DNA of 33,738 nucleotides. Origin: CS4-C045 sp964347545 (GTDB taxonomy: Bacteria; Planctomycetota; Planctomycetia; Pirellulales; UBA7805). The DNA is taken from contig CAYFZZ010000235.1 in NCBI GenBank assembly GCA_964347545.1, positions 1 through 33,738 of the forward strand, written 5' to 3'. The translations under genes were made by a program, and so were the position numbers. Position 1 is the first letter of the stretch; every line of letters begins with the position of its first letter. Below, piece by piece: positions 22,384-29,689 of the stretch. The notes below the pieces were generated by a model, which saw only the letters and a list, made by a program, of their open reading frames with translations, searched no databases and had not been told where the DNA came from.

Positions 22384-22699
22384 GACTTCGCCCTCCCTGA
22401 CATCAAAGTGAACCACGCTGCGTTCCTTGGGTGCCCCCTGGACAAACTCCAGAGATGAAACACTCAGCAGCAGCTTTCGCGTTAGCTCTTACAGGAGATT
22501 ATTCGACCACCCCATTGCCATGAACCAATAAAACGTGATCAAGGCAAAAAATCGTTAACACCGGAAAAATTTAACTCGTCGTTACGGTGGTCGAGGCGGA
22601 CGACCGGTGACTCCGACTTGGTAGCCTCCCCACCCTCTCCAAGCGATAGCTGCTGGCAGGGGACGCAGGCGGGGCTGGATCGGGTGATAAGTCGCAAAA
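22384..22699. other. AT-rich leader of the outer-membrane protein gene
   Basis: This 316-bp gap is the most AT-rich part of the right half (about 22500-22590). On the minus strand GTTAA and TTAAC flank a T-rich loop before GATTTTTT, which could be a weak terminator for purN. Downstream, TTGATC and several AT-rich -10-like words (GAATAATC) suggest a promoter for the outer-membrane protein gene, but no pair has a good fit and spacing. There is no coding frame. Confidence 0.4.
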
Positions 22700-23308
22700 T
22701 CAGCCGCTTCGCACGCGGCGCCCCTCGACGTGCAGGCGACCAGCCGCCAGCAGGCGGAGGGCCTCCGGATAGGCCTCACATTCGGCGTCAAACACCCGCA
22801 TTGCTAGCGTGGCTGGCGTGTCGTCGTCCAGCACAGGGACGACTTTCTGGAGGATGATTGGGCCGTGGTCGTATTGGTTGTCCACGAAATGCACCGTGCA
22901 ACCGGACACCTTGGCACCGTATTCCAGCACCGCCTCATGCACGCGGCGGCCGTAAAAACCGTGACCGCAGAAGGCGGGGATCAGGGCGGGGTGGATATTG
23001 AGCACCCGATTTTGAAAGTCGTCGGGAATCGGTACCAGCTTCAGAAAGCCCCCCATCAGCACATATTCCGCCTCCACCTCGCGGACCGCGGCGAAGATGG
23101 CCGCGCCAAAGGCCTCGGGGCTGTCGTAATCGCAGCTCTGGATGACCTGCGAGGGAATATCCGCGTCGCTGGCGAATCCCAGCCCGGCGGCCTGGGGATC
23201 GCTGGAAATGACCAGCCGGAAATCCAGGTCGACCTTTCCCGCCGCCTGGTGCTGGATCAGATTCCGCAGCGTGGTCCCACTTCCGGAAATCAACACCGCA
23301 ACCCGCAT
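22700..23308 (-). CDS. purN: Phosphoribosylglycinamide formyltransferase (GART) PurN
   Basis: A 202-residue enzyme of normal length. It starts MRVAVLISGSGTTLRNLI, the phosphate-binding loop of the family. The catalytic set is visible: Asn104 and His106 in NIHPALIPAFCGHGFYG, and Asp147 in QYDHGP. It moves the formyl group from 10-formyltetrahydrofolate to GAR in step three of purine synthesis, in the cytoplasm. The gene stands between the outer-membrane protein gene and ileS on the same strand, with 267 bp separating it from ileS. Confidence 0.96.
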   Translation of the reverse strand: MRVAVLISGSGTTLRNLIQHQAAGKVDLDFRLVISSDPQAAGLGFASDADIPSQVIQSCDYDSPEAFGAAIFAAVREVEAEYVLMGGFLKLVPIPDDFQNRVLNIHPALIPAFCGHGFYGRRVHEAVLEYGAKVSGCTVHFVDNQYDHGPIILQKVVPVLDDDTPATLAMRVFDAECEAYPEALRLLAAGRLHVEGRRVRSG

Positions 23309-23575
23309 GGCTCCCTACCATTCCGCCCTGGCTGACCGCTGGTGGTCTAACGCCGATTCACGGCGGGAACGTCGTGGGGGCCACCAACCGCAGGGGCATC
23401 TTCAGTGTATCAACTCCCCCCGGGCGGTGCAGCCAACGACGCCCGCTCCCCCCCTGCCCACCACGCAGAACCTGCCGCAGGTCGCCGGCGGGGAATCGGG
23501 CCGGTCCCAGCTTGGCTGTCCAGCGGCGGCCAGAGCGGTCGCGGCCAGGGGCGATGTCTCGCGAGGGGGTCCCCT

Positions 23576-26500
23576 TCACCCGCCTCGGGCATCTTCGTGG
23601 ACCATCAGGTACACAGTCGCCTGGTGTCCCGCCACATCCAGGACGGCGGGCTGGCTGCCGGCCAGCTGCTGGAGGCGGATCTCCACCGCTAACGTTTCCC
23701 CCTGGATGTACTCCTGGTTCTCTTGAATGGCCCGTTTCAATTCGTCCGAATCGGTGACGGCCCCGAGGACAATGCGATCGGAGTACCGGCAGCCAATTTC
23801 TTTGCGGCGGTCGTTGATCAGCCGCGTCAGGTCGCGCGCCAGTCCTTCGCGGATCAAGGCGGGGGACAATTCCGTGGCCAGGACGACGACACAGGACGAC
23901 CCCTGGGCGGCGGCCCAGCCCTGTTTGGCCTGCAGGCGGATCTGCACATCCTCGGGGGTCAGTTGCACCTCGCCTTCCGGCAGATCCAGGGTGACGCACC
24001 CACTGCGGTTCATCTGCTTCAGCAGGCTGCTGGCGTCTGCCTCCAGCAGGGCCTGCTTGACTTCCGGCATCTTTTTCCCCACGCGGGGGCCCAGCCGTTT
24101 GAAATCGGGCTGGACCTGGTACGTGATGTACTGATCCGCTTCGGTGGTGTACTCGACGCTCTTCACGTTCAGTTCGTCCCGGATCAGCGCGTCGTGGGCT
24201 TCCAGCCAGGCTTGAGCTTGGGGGTCGGCCAGGATGACTTCGACTTTGGCCAGCGGCTGCCGCACCTTCAATTTGGCGTTCATGCGGGCGCTGCGTCCCA
24301 GGGAGGAGATCTCGCGGATGAGGGCCATCCGCTGCGACAGTTGTTGATCGACCAGGGCGAGCTGGGCCGCGGGGTAGTCACACAAATGGACGCTTTCGGT
24401 GGCGCTGCCTTGGAAAACACCCGCCAGGTTCTGCCAGATGGCCTCGGCCAGGAAGGGCACGAAGGGCGCGACCAGCTTGCTGGTCGTCACCAGGCATTCG
24501 TACAGCGTCCAGTAGGCATCCCGTTTTTCCGGCGCCTGCCGATCGCTGCTCCAGAATCGATCTCGGCTGCGGCGGACGTACCAGTTGGAGAGGGCATCCA
24601 CGAACTGGGTGATGTGGCCGCAGGCGGCGTAGTTGTCGTATTCGTCCATGCGTGCGGTGACGGCGGCCAGGGTGCGGTGCAGTTCGCTCAGGATCCAGCG
24701 ATCCAGCTCTCCCCGCTGGTCCACCGGCCGCCACGTGTCGGCCCCGGCCAGTTCGGCTGCCGTCAGCTGGCCCCCCTTCCCGCTCAGCTGCTCGGCTGGC
24801 TGGAACCCGTCGATGTTGGCGTAGATCACAAAGAAGCTGTAGACGTTCCACAGCCGGAGAAGGAACTCGGGAATGCTCTCCTTGATCGCCTTTTCGCTGT
24901 AGCGGATGGAAGTCCAGGGGGGTTGATTGGCGAAGAAGTACCAGCGGAGGGCGTCGGCCCCGTACCGGTCGAAGATCTCGTTAGGCTCGCGATAGTTCCG
25001 CTTGCTCTTGGACATCTTGCCGCCGTCTTCGCCCAGCATCAGCCCTAGCACGACGCAATTGCGGTAGGGGTGAGGCAGCCGGTGGAGGGCGGCTGCGTCG
25101 TCCTGGGATTCGGGGTCGTCAAACAAAAGGGTGCTGATCGCCAGGAGGCTGTAGAACCAGCCCCGCGTCTGGTCGATGGCTTCGCTGATAAAATCGGCCG
25201 GAAACTGTTGTTCAAATTCCGCCTGGCCCTGCTGGGGGTACCCCCATTGAGCGAAGGGCATGGCGCCGGAGTCGTACCAGCAGTCGATGACTTCCGGGAC
25301 GCGGTGCATGCGAGCCCCGGGGGAAAACGGCGAGTCATAGGTGACCTGATCGATGTACGGCTTGTGGACCTTCAGGTCGGAGGGGAGCTCGGGCCGGGCG
25401 GTCTGAGCCTGTTGCCAGGCCTCGGTGCCGGAGACGCCGGGCTTGCCCAGCAATTCCTCGTAGCTGGCCACCGCCTCCATCTGGCCCGTCTCCTGGCAGA
25501 CCCAGATCGGCAGGGGGGTACCCCAATAGCGTTCGCGGGAGAGCGCCCAGTCGACGTTGGTTTCCAGAAAGTTCCCAAAGCGTCCGTCCCGGATATGTTC
25601 GGGCAGCCAGCGGATGGCCCGGTTGTTGGCCAGCATCTTTTCCTTGAAGGCCGTGGTGCGGATGAACCAGCTGTGGCGGGGGTATTGGATCAGCGGATCC
25701 TCTTCCGCTCGCCAGCAGAACGGATAATCGTGCAGGTACTGTTCCTGGTGGAACAGCAGGTCCCGCTGTCGCAGCTCGCGGGTGATCTCCTTATCTGCCT
25801 CCTTGACCCAGCGGCCCTCGTAGGGGGGCGCCTCGGCGGTAAATTTTCCGTCGGGGCCGACGGCGCAGATCAGGGGAGGACCCTGGCCGTCGGCAAAGCG
25901 GGCCTGTTCGGCCACCAGCACCTCGTAGTCGACCTCGCCGAAGGCCGGCGCCTGGTGGACCAGGCCCGTGCCGCTGTCGGTCGTCACGAAATCGCCGGAG
26001 ACGATGCGCCAGGCGAGCGGTTGGGTGCCGCCGTCGACCAGCGATCCACACGCATCGCCGCTCGACCCATAGTAATAATCAAACGGCGGCAGGTAGCGGC
26101 GACCGATCAGTTCCCGGCCCCGCCAGGTCCGCTCGACCCGCAACTCGCGCTTGACCTTTTCCTCCAGTGTGCTGACCAGCGGTGCGGCGATGACCAGCTT
26201 GCGGTCCGCCTCTTCGTCAACGACCACCGCGTACTCCAGGTCCGGGTGGACGGCCACAAACTGGTTGCTGGGCAGCGTCCAGGGCGCGGTGGGCCAGACC
26301 AGCAGAGAGGTATCCGGCTGGTCGACCAGCGGAAAGAGGACGAACACGCTGGGATCGGCCACCTCTCGATACCCCAGCCCGACTTCGCCACTGGAGAGCG
26401 CCGTGCCCCCCTGGGCCCACCACCAGACAATCTTGTGACCCTGGTACAGCAGCCCGCGATCAAAGAGGTGCTTCAGCGACCACCACACGCTCTCCACATA

Positions 26501-26962
26501 GGACTGGTGGTAGGTCACGTAGGCTTCGTCCAGGTGGATCCAGAACCCCAGCCGTTCGGTCAGCCGTTCCCATTGGCGCATGTACCGCCAGACGCTCTGC
26601 TGACACTTCTGAATGAACGGCTCGACTCCGTACTGCTCGATCTCCTCCTTCGAATGGATGCCCAGCTCTTTGCAGACCTCGACTTCGACCGGCAGGCCGT
26701 GCGTATCCCAGCCCCCCTTCCGCTCGCAATAATAACCCCGCATCGTGCGGTAGCGGGGGAAGAGATCCTTGATGGCGCGGGTCAGGCAGTGGCCCGGATG
26801 GGGCATGCCGTTGGCTGTTGGCGGGCCTTCGTAAAAGACAAACTTGGGACAACCCGCCCGTTGCCGCAACGACTGCTCGTAGATTTTTCGATCTTTCCAC
26901 CAGCGGCCAATGCGGGCTTCCAACTGCGGAAAGCTGATCGTGGAATCGACAGGTTCAAACAT
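23576..26962 (-). CDS. ileS: Isoleucyl-tRNA synthetase, type 2 (eukaryote-like)
   Basis: A 1128-residue class I synthetase that attaches isoleucine to tRNA-Ile in the cytoplasm. Signatures are HPGH (55-58, the HIGH motif in GPPTANGMPHPGH), WDTHGLPVEVEV, the CP1 editing domain, and GGKMSKSKRNY (KMSKS at 649-653). The long C-terminal anticodon and extra domains and the phrases around HIGH match the IleRS2 clade, known for mupirocin tolerance. Near 178-186, where the clade usually has CPRCGTALS, this protein reads WWWAQGGTALSS, so the CP1 zinc knuckle is lost. The start at 26962 (MFEPVDSTISF) gives a usual N-terminus; a longer frame from 27016 overlaps the upstream gene. The upstream acidic-protein gene ends 50 nt away. 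Confidence 0.96.
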   Translation of the reverse strand: MFEPVDSTISFPQLEARIGRWWKDRKIYEQSLRQRAGCPKFVFYEGPPTANGMPHPGHCLTRAIKDLFPRYRTMRGYYCERKGGWDTHGLPVEVEVCKELGIHSKEEIEQYGVEPFIQKCQQSVWRYMRQWERLTERLGFWIHLDEAYVTYHQSYVESVWWSLKHLFDRGLLYQGHKIVWWWAQGGTALSSGEVGLGYREVADPSVFVLFPLVDQPDTSLLVWPTAPWTLPSNQFVAVHPDLEYAVVVDEEADRKLVIAAPLVSTLEEKVKRELRVERTWRGRELIGRRYLPPFDYYYGSSGDACGSLVDGGTQPLAWRIVSGDFVTTDSGTGLVHQAPAFGEVDYEVLVAEQARFADGQGPPLICAVGPDGKFTAEAPPYEGRWVKEADKEITRELRQRDLLFHQEQYLHDYPFCWRAEEDPLIQYPRHSWFIRTTAFKEKMLANNRAIRWLPEHIRDGRFGNFLETNVDWALSRERYWGTPLPIWVCQETGQMEAVASYEELLGKPGVSGTEAWQQAQTARPELPSDLKVHKPYIDQVTYDSPFSPGARMHRVPEVIDCWYDSGAMPFAQWGYPQQGQAEFEQQFPADFISEAIDQTRGWFYSLLAISTLLFDDPESQDDAAALHRLPHPYRNCVVLGLMLGEDGGKMSKSKRNYREPNEIFDRYGADALRWYFFANQPPWTSIRYSEKAIKESIPEFLLRLWNVYSFFVIYANIDGFQPAEQLSGKGGQLTAAELAGADTWRPVDQRGELDRWILSELHRTLAAVTARMDEYDNYAACGHITQFVDALSNWYVRRSRDRFWSSDRQAPEKRDAYWTLYECLVTTSKLVAPFVPFLAEAIWQNLAGVFQGSATESVHLCDYPAAQLALVDQQLSQRMALIREISSLGRSARMNAKLKVRQPLAKVEVILADPQAQAWLEAHDALIRDELNVKSVEYTTEADQYITYQVQPDFKRLGPRVGKKMPEVKQALLEADASSLLKQMNRSGCVTLDLPEGEVQLTPEDVQIRLQAKQGWAAAQGSSCVVVLATELSPALIREGLARDLTRLINDRRKEIGCRYSDRIVLGAVTDSDELKRAIQENQEYIQGETLAVEIRLQQLAGSQPAVLDVAGHQATVYLMVHEDARGG

Positions 26963-27012
26963 GCTGGTTTCGTGCGCAGCACTCCCACGGTCACCCCGGG
27001 GCGCTCGACAAA

Positions 27013-27300
27013 TCACTCGGCAAACAGATCGTCGGACGGGTCGTCACCCTCGTCATCGCCGCCCCGAGCCTCGTCGTCCTCAAACGGGTTCTCGTAACCG
27101 TCGTCCTCTTCCTCTTCAAAGTCGTCGTCGAAGTCGTCGTCGAAATCCTCTTCGTCGAAGTCGTCGTCGAATTCGTCCTCCTCCACGTCGGGATCCTCTT
27201 CCGCACTGGCCGCCCACACTTCGCTCGTCCAGCCGGCCCACCGCGGCAGCTCGTCACCCGGCTCGACCGTCACCAGCTCTGTACCCATACTTACCCGCAT
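27013..27300 (-). CDS. Small highly acidic protein upstream of ileS
   Basis: A 95-residue protein. A normal-looking N-terminal segment (MRVSMGTELVTVEPGDELPR) is followed by a region made almost only of Asp, Glu and Phe with a loose FDDD/FEEE repeat, ending DDPSDDLFAE. The predicted charge is extremely negative. There is no signal peptide or membrane helix. GAGGAGG lies 12 nt before the ATG at 27300; the ATG at 27288 is an alternative. The gene lies 50 nt upstream of ileS on the same strand and probably shares its transcript. The DNA has matching trinucleotide (GTC/TCG) repetition, which can lengthen or shorten the tract. Function is unknown; a flexible acidic protein could mimic RNA or act as a chaperone, but that is only inference. 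Confidence 0.65.
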   Translation of the reverse strand: MRVSMGTELVTVEPGDELPRWAGWTSEVWAASAEEDPDVEEDEFDDDFDEEDFDDDFDDDFEEEEDDGYENPFEDDEARGGDDEGDDPSDDLFAE

Positions 27301-27421
27301 CGTCGCTCGCGCCTCCTCATGAACCTCTGGAAAACCTGGGGAACCTTCCCCCCCTGGCCCGCCTCCCGGACGAATCGCTGGGGGCGAACCGCTTTGCCAA
27401 CGCTCGGCCGCTGTGGAGGGG

Positions 27422-27459
27422 CAAACTGACAAGTTTGGGGACCGGCTAGTTCTTGTCAA
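27422..27459 (-). promoter_or_regulatory. Candidate promoter with palindrome upstream of the acidic protein-ileS unit
   Basis: On the minus strand a perfect TTGACA (27459-27454) is followed after 17 nt by AAACTT (27436-27431), a weak -10. The -10 area lies in the palindrome CAAACT-GACA-AGTTTG (27422-27437), which could be an operator. Transcription would start near 27424 and reach the ATG at 27300 after about 120 nt. Confidence 0.35.
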
Positions 27460-27488
27460 GCAAGCCAGCCGCCCCGCTCAGCCACCAA

Positions 27489-27506
27489 CTCGGGATGCGG
27501 GATACG
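27489..27506. repeat. Copy 1 of a CGGGATGCGGG(A/T)TACG dispersed repeat
   Basis: CTCGGGATGCGGGATACG shares a core with the stretch at 33573-33595 near the end of the window. Both lie outside genes. I recall GGGATGCGGGAT-type heptad repeats as common intergenic repeats in planctomycete genomes; this is memory and not checked. Confidence 0.4.
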
Positions 27507-27644
27507 CCCGGCCCGCCTCCCGGGCCAGCCGGGGGGTGTCCAGCCGCCCCGGGGGGGCCGCGGGCACAGCGTCCCGCCGACCCCGGGGGGCCCAGATCGC
27601 CGAGCCCCAGCCGGTAAGGGCGGGGCAGGTTGAAACCCGGGCAG

Positions 27645-27684
27645 AAAAAAAGGGCAGAGCCGGCGAGAACCGCCAACCCTGCCC
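27645..27684 (-). terminator. Intrinsic terminator of the candidate small RNA
   Basis: On the minus strand GGGCAGGGTTGGCG (27684-27671) pairs over 14 positions with CGCCGGCTCTGCCC (27665-27652), including three G-T wobbles, around the loop GTTCT. Seven T (27651-27645) follow directly. This is a textbook rho-independent terminator. It would also stop read-through from the GT2-TPR gene. Confidence 0.9.
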
Positions 27685-27759
27685 AACACGGGGGGTGAGA
27701 AAGCCAAAGTTGATAGGCACCGGCCAGGAGAGCCTCTCAGCAGGCCCCCAACCGGCTCC
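27645..27759 (-). ncRNA. Candidate structured small RNA or attenuated leader of about 115 nt
   Basis: A transcript starting near 27759 from the promoter at 27793-27766 would end at the intrinsic terminator at 27684-27645. It contains no AUG. The 5' part folds into a long hairpin: GGGGGCCU pairs with AGGCUCUC around the loop GCUGAG, extended by GCCGG with CCGGU. A mostly single-stranded middle (UAUCAACUUUGGCUUUCUC, then a C-run) precedes the terminator hairpin. I could not match it to SRP RNA, 6S RNA, tmRNA, T-box or any riboswitch consensus I know. It may be a free small RNA, or a leader that controls the acidic protein-ileS genes about 345 nt downstream by attenuation. Confidence 0.55.
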
Positions 27760-27793
27760 TAAGAAATTTTAGGAGCACCACAGCCGCTGTCAA
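27755..27793 (-). promoter_or_regulatory. Strong promoter with operator-like palindrome over the -10
   Basis: On the minus strand: perfect -35 TTGACA (27793-27788), a 16-nt spacer, and TAAAAT (27771-27766; five of six). Upstream is an AT-rich stretch (27794-27830) resembling an UP element. GCTCCTAA (27755-27762) and TTAGGAGC (27769-27776) form a perfect 8-bp inverted repeat with a 6-nt centre covering the -10 and the expected start at about 27759. That is the usual place for a repressor site, or for an element tied to early transcript folding. Confidence 0.75.
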
Positions 27794-27863
27794 AATAAAC
27801 TGTTTAAAAAAGATGGGTAAATTTGAAGAGCGGCCCTCCGGCTCCGGCAGTCGTCCAGTTCTT

Positions 27864-27901
27864 ACGGGTTATCCCGTGCAGCGTGTGGCGTTTTTGCCAC
27901 A
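27864..27901. repeat. Two adjacent small hairpins
   Basis: ACGGG-TTAT-CCCGT (27864-27877) and TGTGGC-GTTTTT-GCCACA (27884-27901) are perfect inverted repeats in the 3' spacer of the GT2-TPR gene. Neither is followed by a T-run, so they are not standard terminators; they could protect the 3' end of that mRNA. Confidence 0.35.
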
Positions 27902-28006
27902 GGCCATGGCGGCTGGGGTCGGCCTGCAGCGGGCTGGCCGGCGGAGTGGTGTGCGGGGGGCTGGCGACCAGACCGGTCATCTCGGAAACGGCACGGGACC
28001 GAGGGG

Positions 28007-29599
28007 TCAGGGATCGAGGGGTTGCCGCTCGGCGGGGTGGTGGGCGGGGGTCCCCTGGGGGGCCGATTTTGGTTTGGGCAGCGCGGGGACGCCGGGCAGC
28101 GGGGGGCGGTGGATGTGGATTCGGCGGTTAGCGGAAGAGAGGGCCGGGGTGAAACCGGCGGCCGGTTCCATGGGGGGGTCGGGCAAGCGGGCCGCCCAGC
28201 GGGCAAGTTCCTCGTCCTCCGGCGCGACGGCATACCAGTCGCTCAACACCCGCCGGGCGGCGTCCGGTTTGTCCAGCTGCAGGGAGGCGGCGGTCAGCCA
28301 TCGCAGGCAGAGGGGATCTCGGCAGCCGGCTTCGTTGGCCGTTTCCAGGCAAGCGGCGGCGGCGGTCCAATCCCCCCCGCGAGCCAGGCCAGCGCCCCGG
28401 ACCGCCTGGACAAAGGCCTCCCTATGCGGAAACCCGGCCGGCAGTTGCCCGGCCTCCTGCACGGCCCGATCCCCGTCCCCCTGTTGGATGTGCAGTTCGA
28501 CCAGGTGGTGGCGGATGCGGATCGAAGCGGGTCGCTCGTGGAGGGCGTCCTCCAAGAGGCGTTGTGCCTCGGCGACCTGTGCTTGCAGCTGCAACGTCGC
28601 CGCCCAACAGACGACGGCCACGTCCTCGATATCGGCCAGGTGCCACAGCGACGGTCTCAGCTCGCCATACTGCACGGCCGTTTCAAAAGCTCGAATCGCC
28701 AGGTCCATCCGCCCCCCGGCCTGCAGAAAATTCCCCAAGGCGCACAACAGCTGGAGGTCGGCAGGAAACCGCTGGAGTGCCGCCACGCACAGGTCCAATT
28801 GAGCTTCGCGACCGGCGGCCGACTCGTCCAGCGAGGTGATCTGGCCGTAGTAGGCCTCCAGCAGCTCGTCCGAGCCAACGGGGGCGGCCTGTTCAGCCTG
28901 GCGGAAGGAGTCCCGGGCCTGGTCCGGTTCCCCCAGCAGGGCCAGGGCCTCGCCCCGGACCAGCCACAGCCGCGCCGCAGGACCCTCTTCGCGCATCTCC
29001 CGTTCGGCCAGCTGCAGGTTCCGCTGAGCCTTCCTCAGCTTGACCTCGACGTGCTGATCGCAGGCCGGTCGCTGGACGACCAGCGACAACGGCTGCACCT
29101 TGGGGCCTTGGGGGTCGAGCGGGTCTTCCAGGTATTCGCGAACTCTGCCCCGAAACCGCAGCTGGGCTCGGCGCGGCATCAGCCGCAGGCGGGCGATCTG
29201 GGGGGCGGCAATATCTTGCGGGGCGGGGGGCAGGCGGACCAGCAGGGAATAGCTGCTCGCCGGCTCGGCACCGGTGTCCACAAAACGGCGGAGCCTGGCG
29301 GCGGCGAGCGGGCTGAGCGTTTCCCCGGCGTCCAGCCCCAGGATCCAGTCACTTTCGATGGCGGCCAGGCAGGCGTTGCGGGCCGCGGCAAAATCAGAGG
29401 ACCACGGCACGTCGATCACGCGGCCGCCGTAACGGACCGCCACCTCACGCGTGTTATCCGCTGAACCGGTGTCGGCCACCACGATTTCGTCCGCGATCTG
29501 GGCCACCGACGACAGCGTCTGGGCGACCAGCCCGGCGGCATCGCGGACGATCAGGGCCACGGTCAATTTGGGTCGGGAATCCTCCCCAAGGCTCGACAT
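28007..29599 (-). CDS. Family 2 glycosyltransferase with C-terminal TPR-like repeats
   Basis: A 530-residue protein without membrane helices. Residues about 10-110 form a GT-A fold of family 2: LTVALIVRDAAGLVAQTLSSV, DEIVVADTGSADNT (nucleotide-sugar strand) and DWILGLDAGETLSP, where LDAGE replaces the usual metal-binding DxD. From about 180 on the protein is helical, with repeated ALALLGEPDQARDSFRQA-, AALQRFPADLQLLCALGNFL- and CLETANEAGCRDPLCLRW-like units, fitting TPR. The plan resembles SunS/WaaE-type transferases with TPR tails, which modify proteins or surface glycans. The sugar donor and acceptor are unknown. The last 50 residues are Pro-rich and probably disordered. The argJ gene ends 91 bp upstream on the same strand. 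Confidence 0.85.
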   Translation of the reverse strand: MSSLGEDSRPKLTVALIVRDAAGLVAQTLSSVAQIADEIVVADTGSADNTREVAVRYGGRVIDVPWSSDFAAARNACLAAIESDWILGLDAGETLSPLAAARLRRFVDTGAEPASSYSLLVRLPPAPQDIAAPQIARLRLMPRRAQLRFRGRVREYLEDPLDPQGPKVQPLSLVVQRPACDQHVEVKLRKAQRNLQLAEREMREEGPAARLWLVRGEALALLGEPDQARDSFRQAEQAAPVGSDELLEAYYGQITSLDESAAGREAQLDLCVAALQRFPADLQLLCALGNFLQAGGRMDLAIRAFETAVQYGELRPSLWHLADIEDVAVVCWAATLQLQAQVAEAQRLLEDALHERPASIRIRHHLVELHIQQGDGDRAVQEAGQLPAGFPHREAFVQAVRGAGLARGGDWTAAAACLETANEAGCRDPLCLRWLTAASLQLDKPDAARRVLSDWYAVAPEDEELARWAARLPDPPMEPAAGFTPALSSANRRIHIHRPPLPGVPALPKPKSAPQGTPAHHPAERQPLDP

Positions 29600-29689
29600 G
29601 CTGGGCCTCCGTGCAGGGCGGCGGTCCGCCCGCGGGGAAAGCCGCCAGTTTAGCGGCAGGGGCCGTTACCGAACATAGCGCTTGCCCGG

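Noticed and set aside
27700..27759. TPP riboswitch suggested by GCTGAGA in the small RNA
   Set aside because: The second conserved half (ACCUGAUCUGG and the GCGUAGGGAA end) is missing.
27645..27759. SRP (4.5S) RNA
   Set aside because: The GGAAGGAAGCAGCC-type apical loop is missing and the RNA has two separate hairpins.
27301..27760. T-box leader of ileS
   Set aside because: No T-box sequence (UGGNACCGCG) or specifier loop could be found in the 460 nt upstream of the acidic protein gene.
28022..29464. Plus-strand frame of 480 codons over the glycosyltransferase
   Set aside because: Shadow frame without domains; the minus strand shows clear GT2 and TPR patterns.
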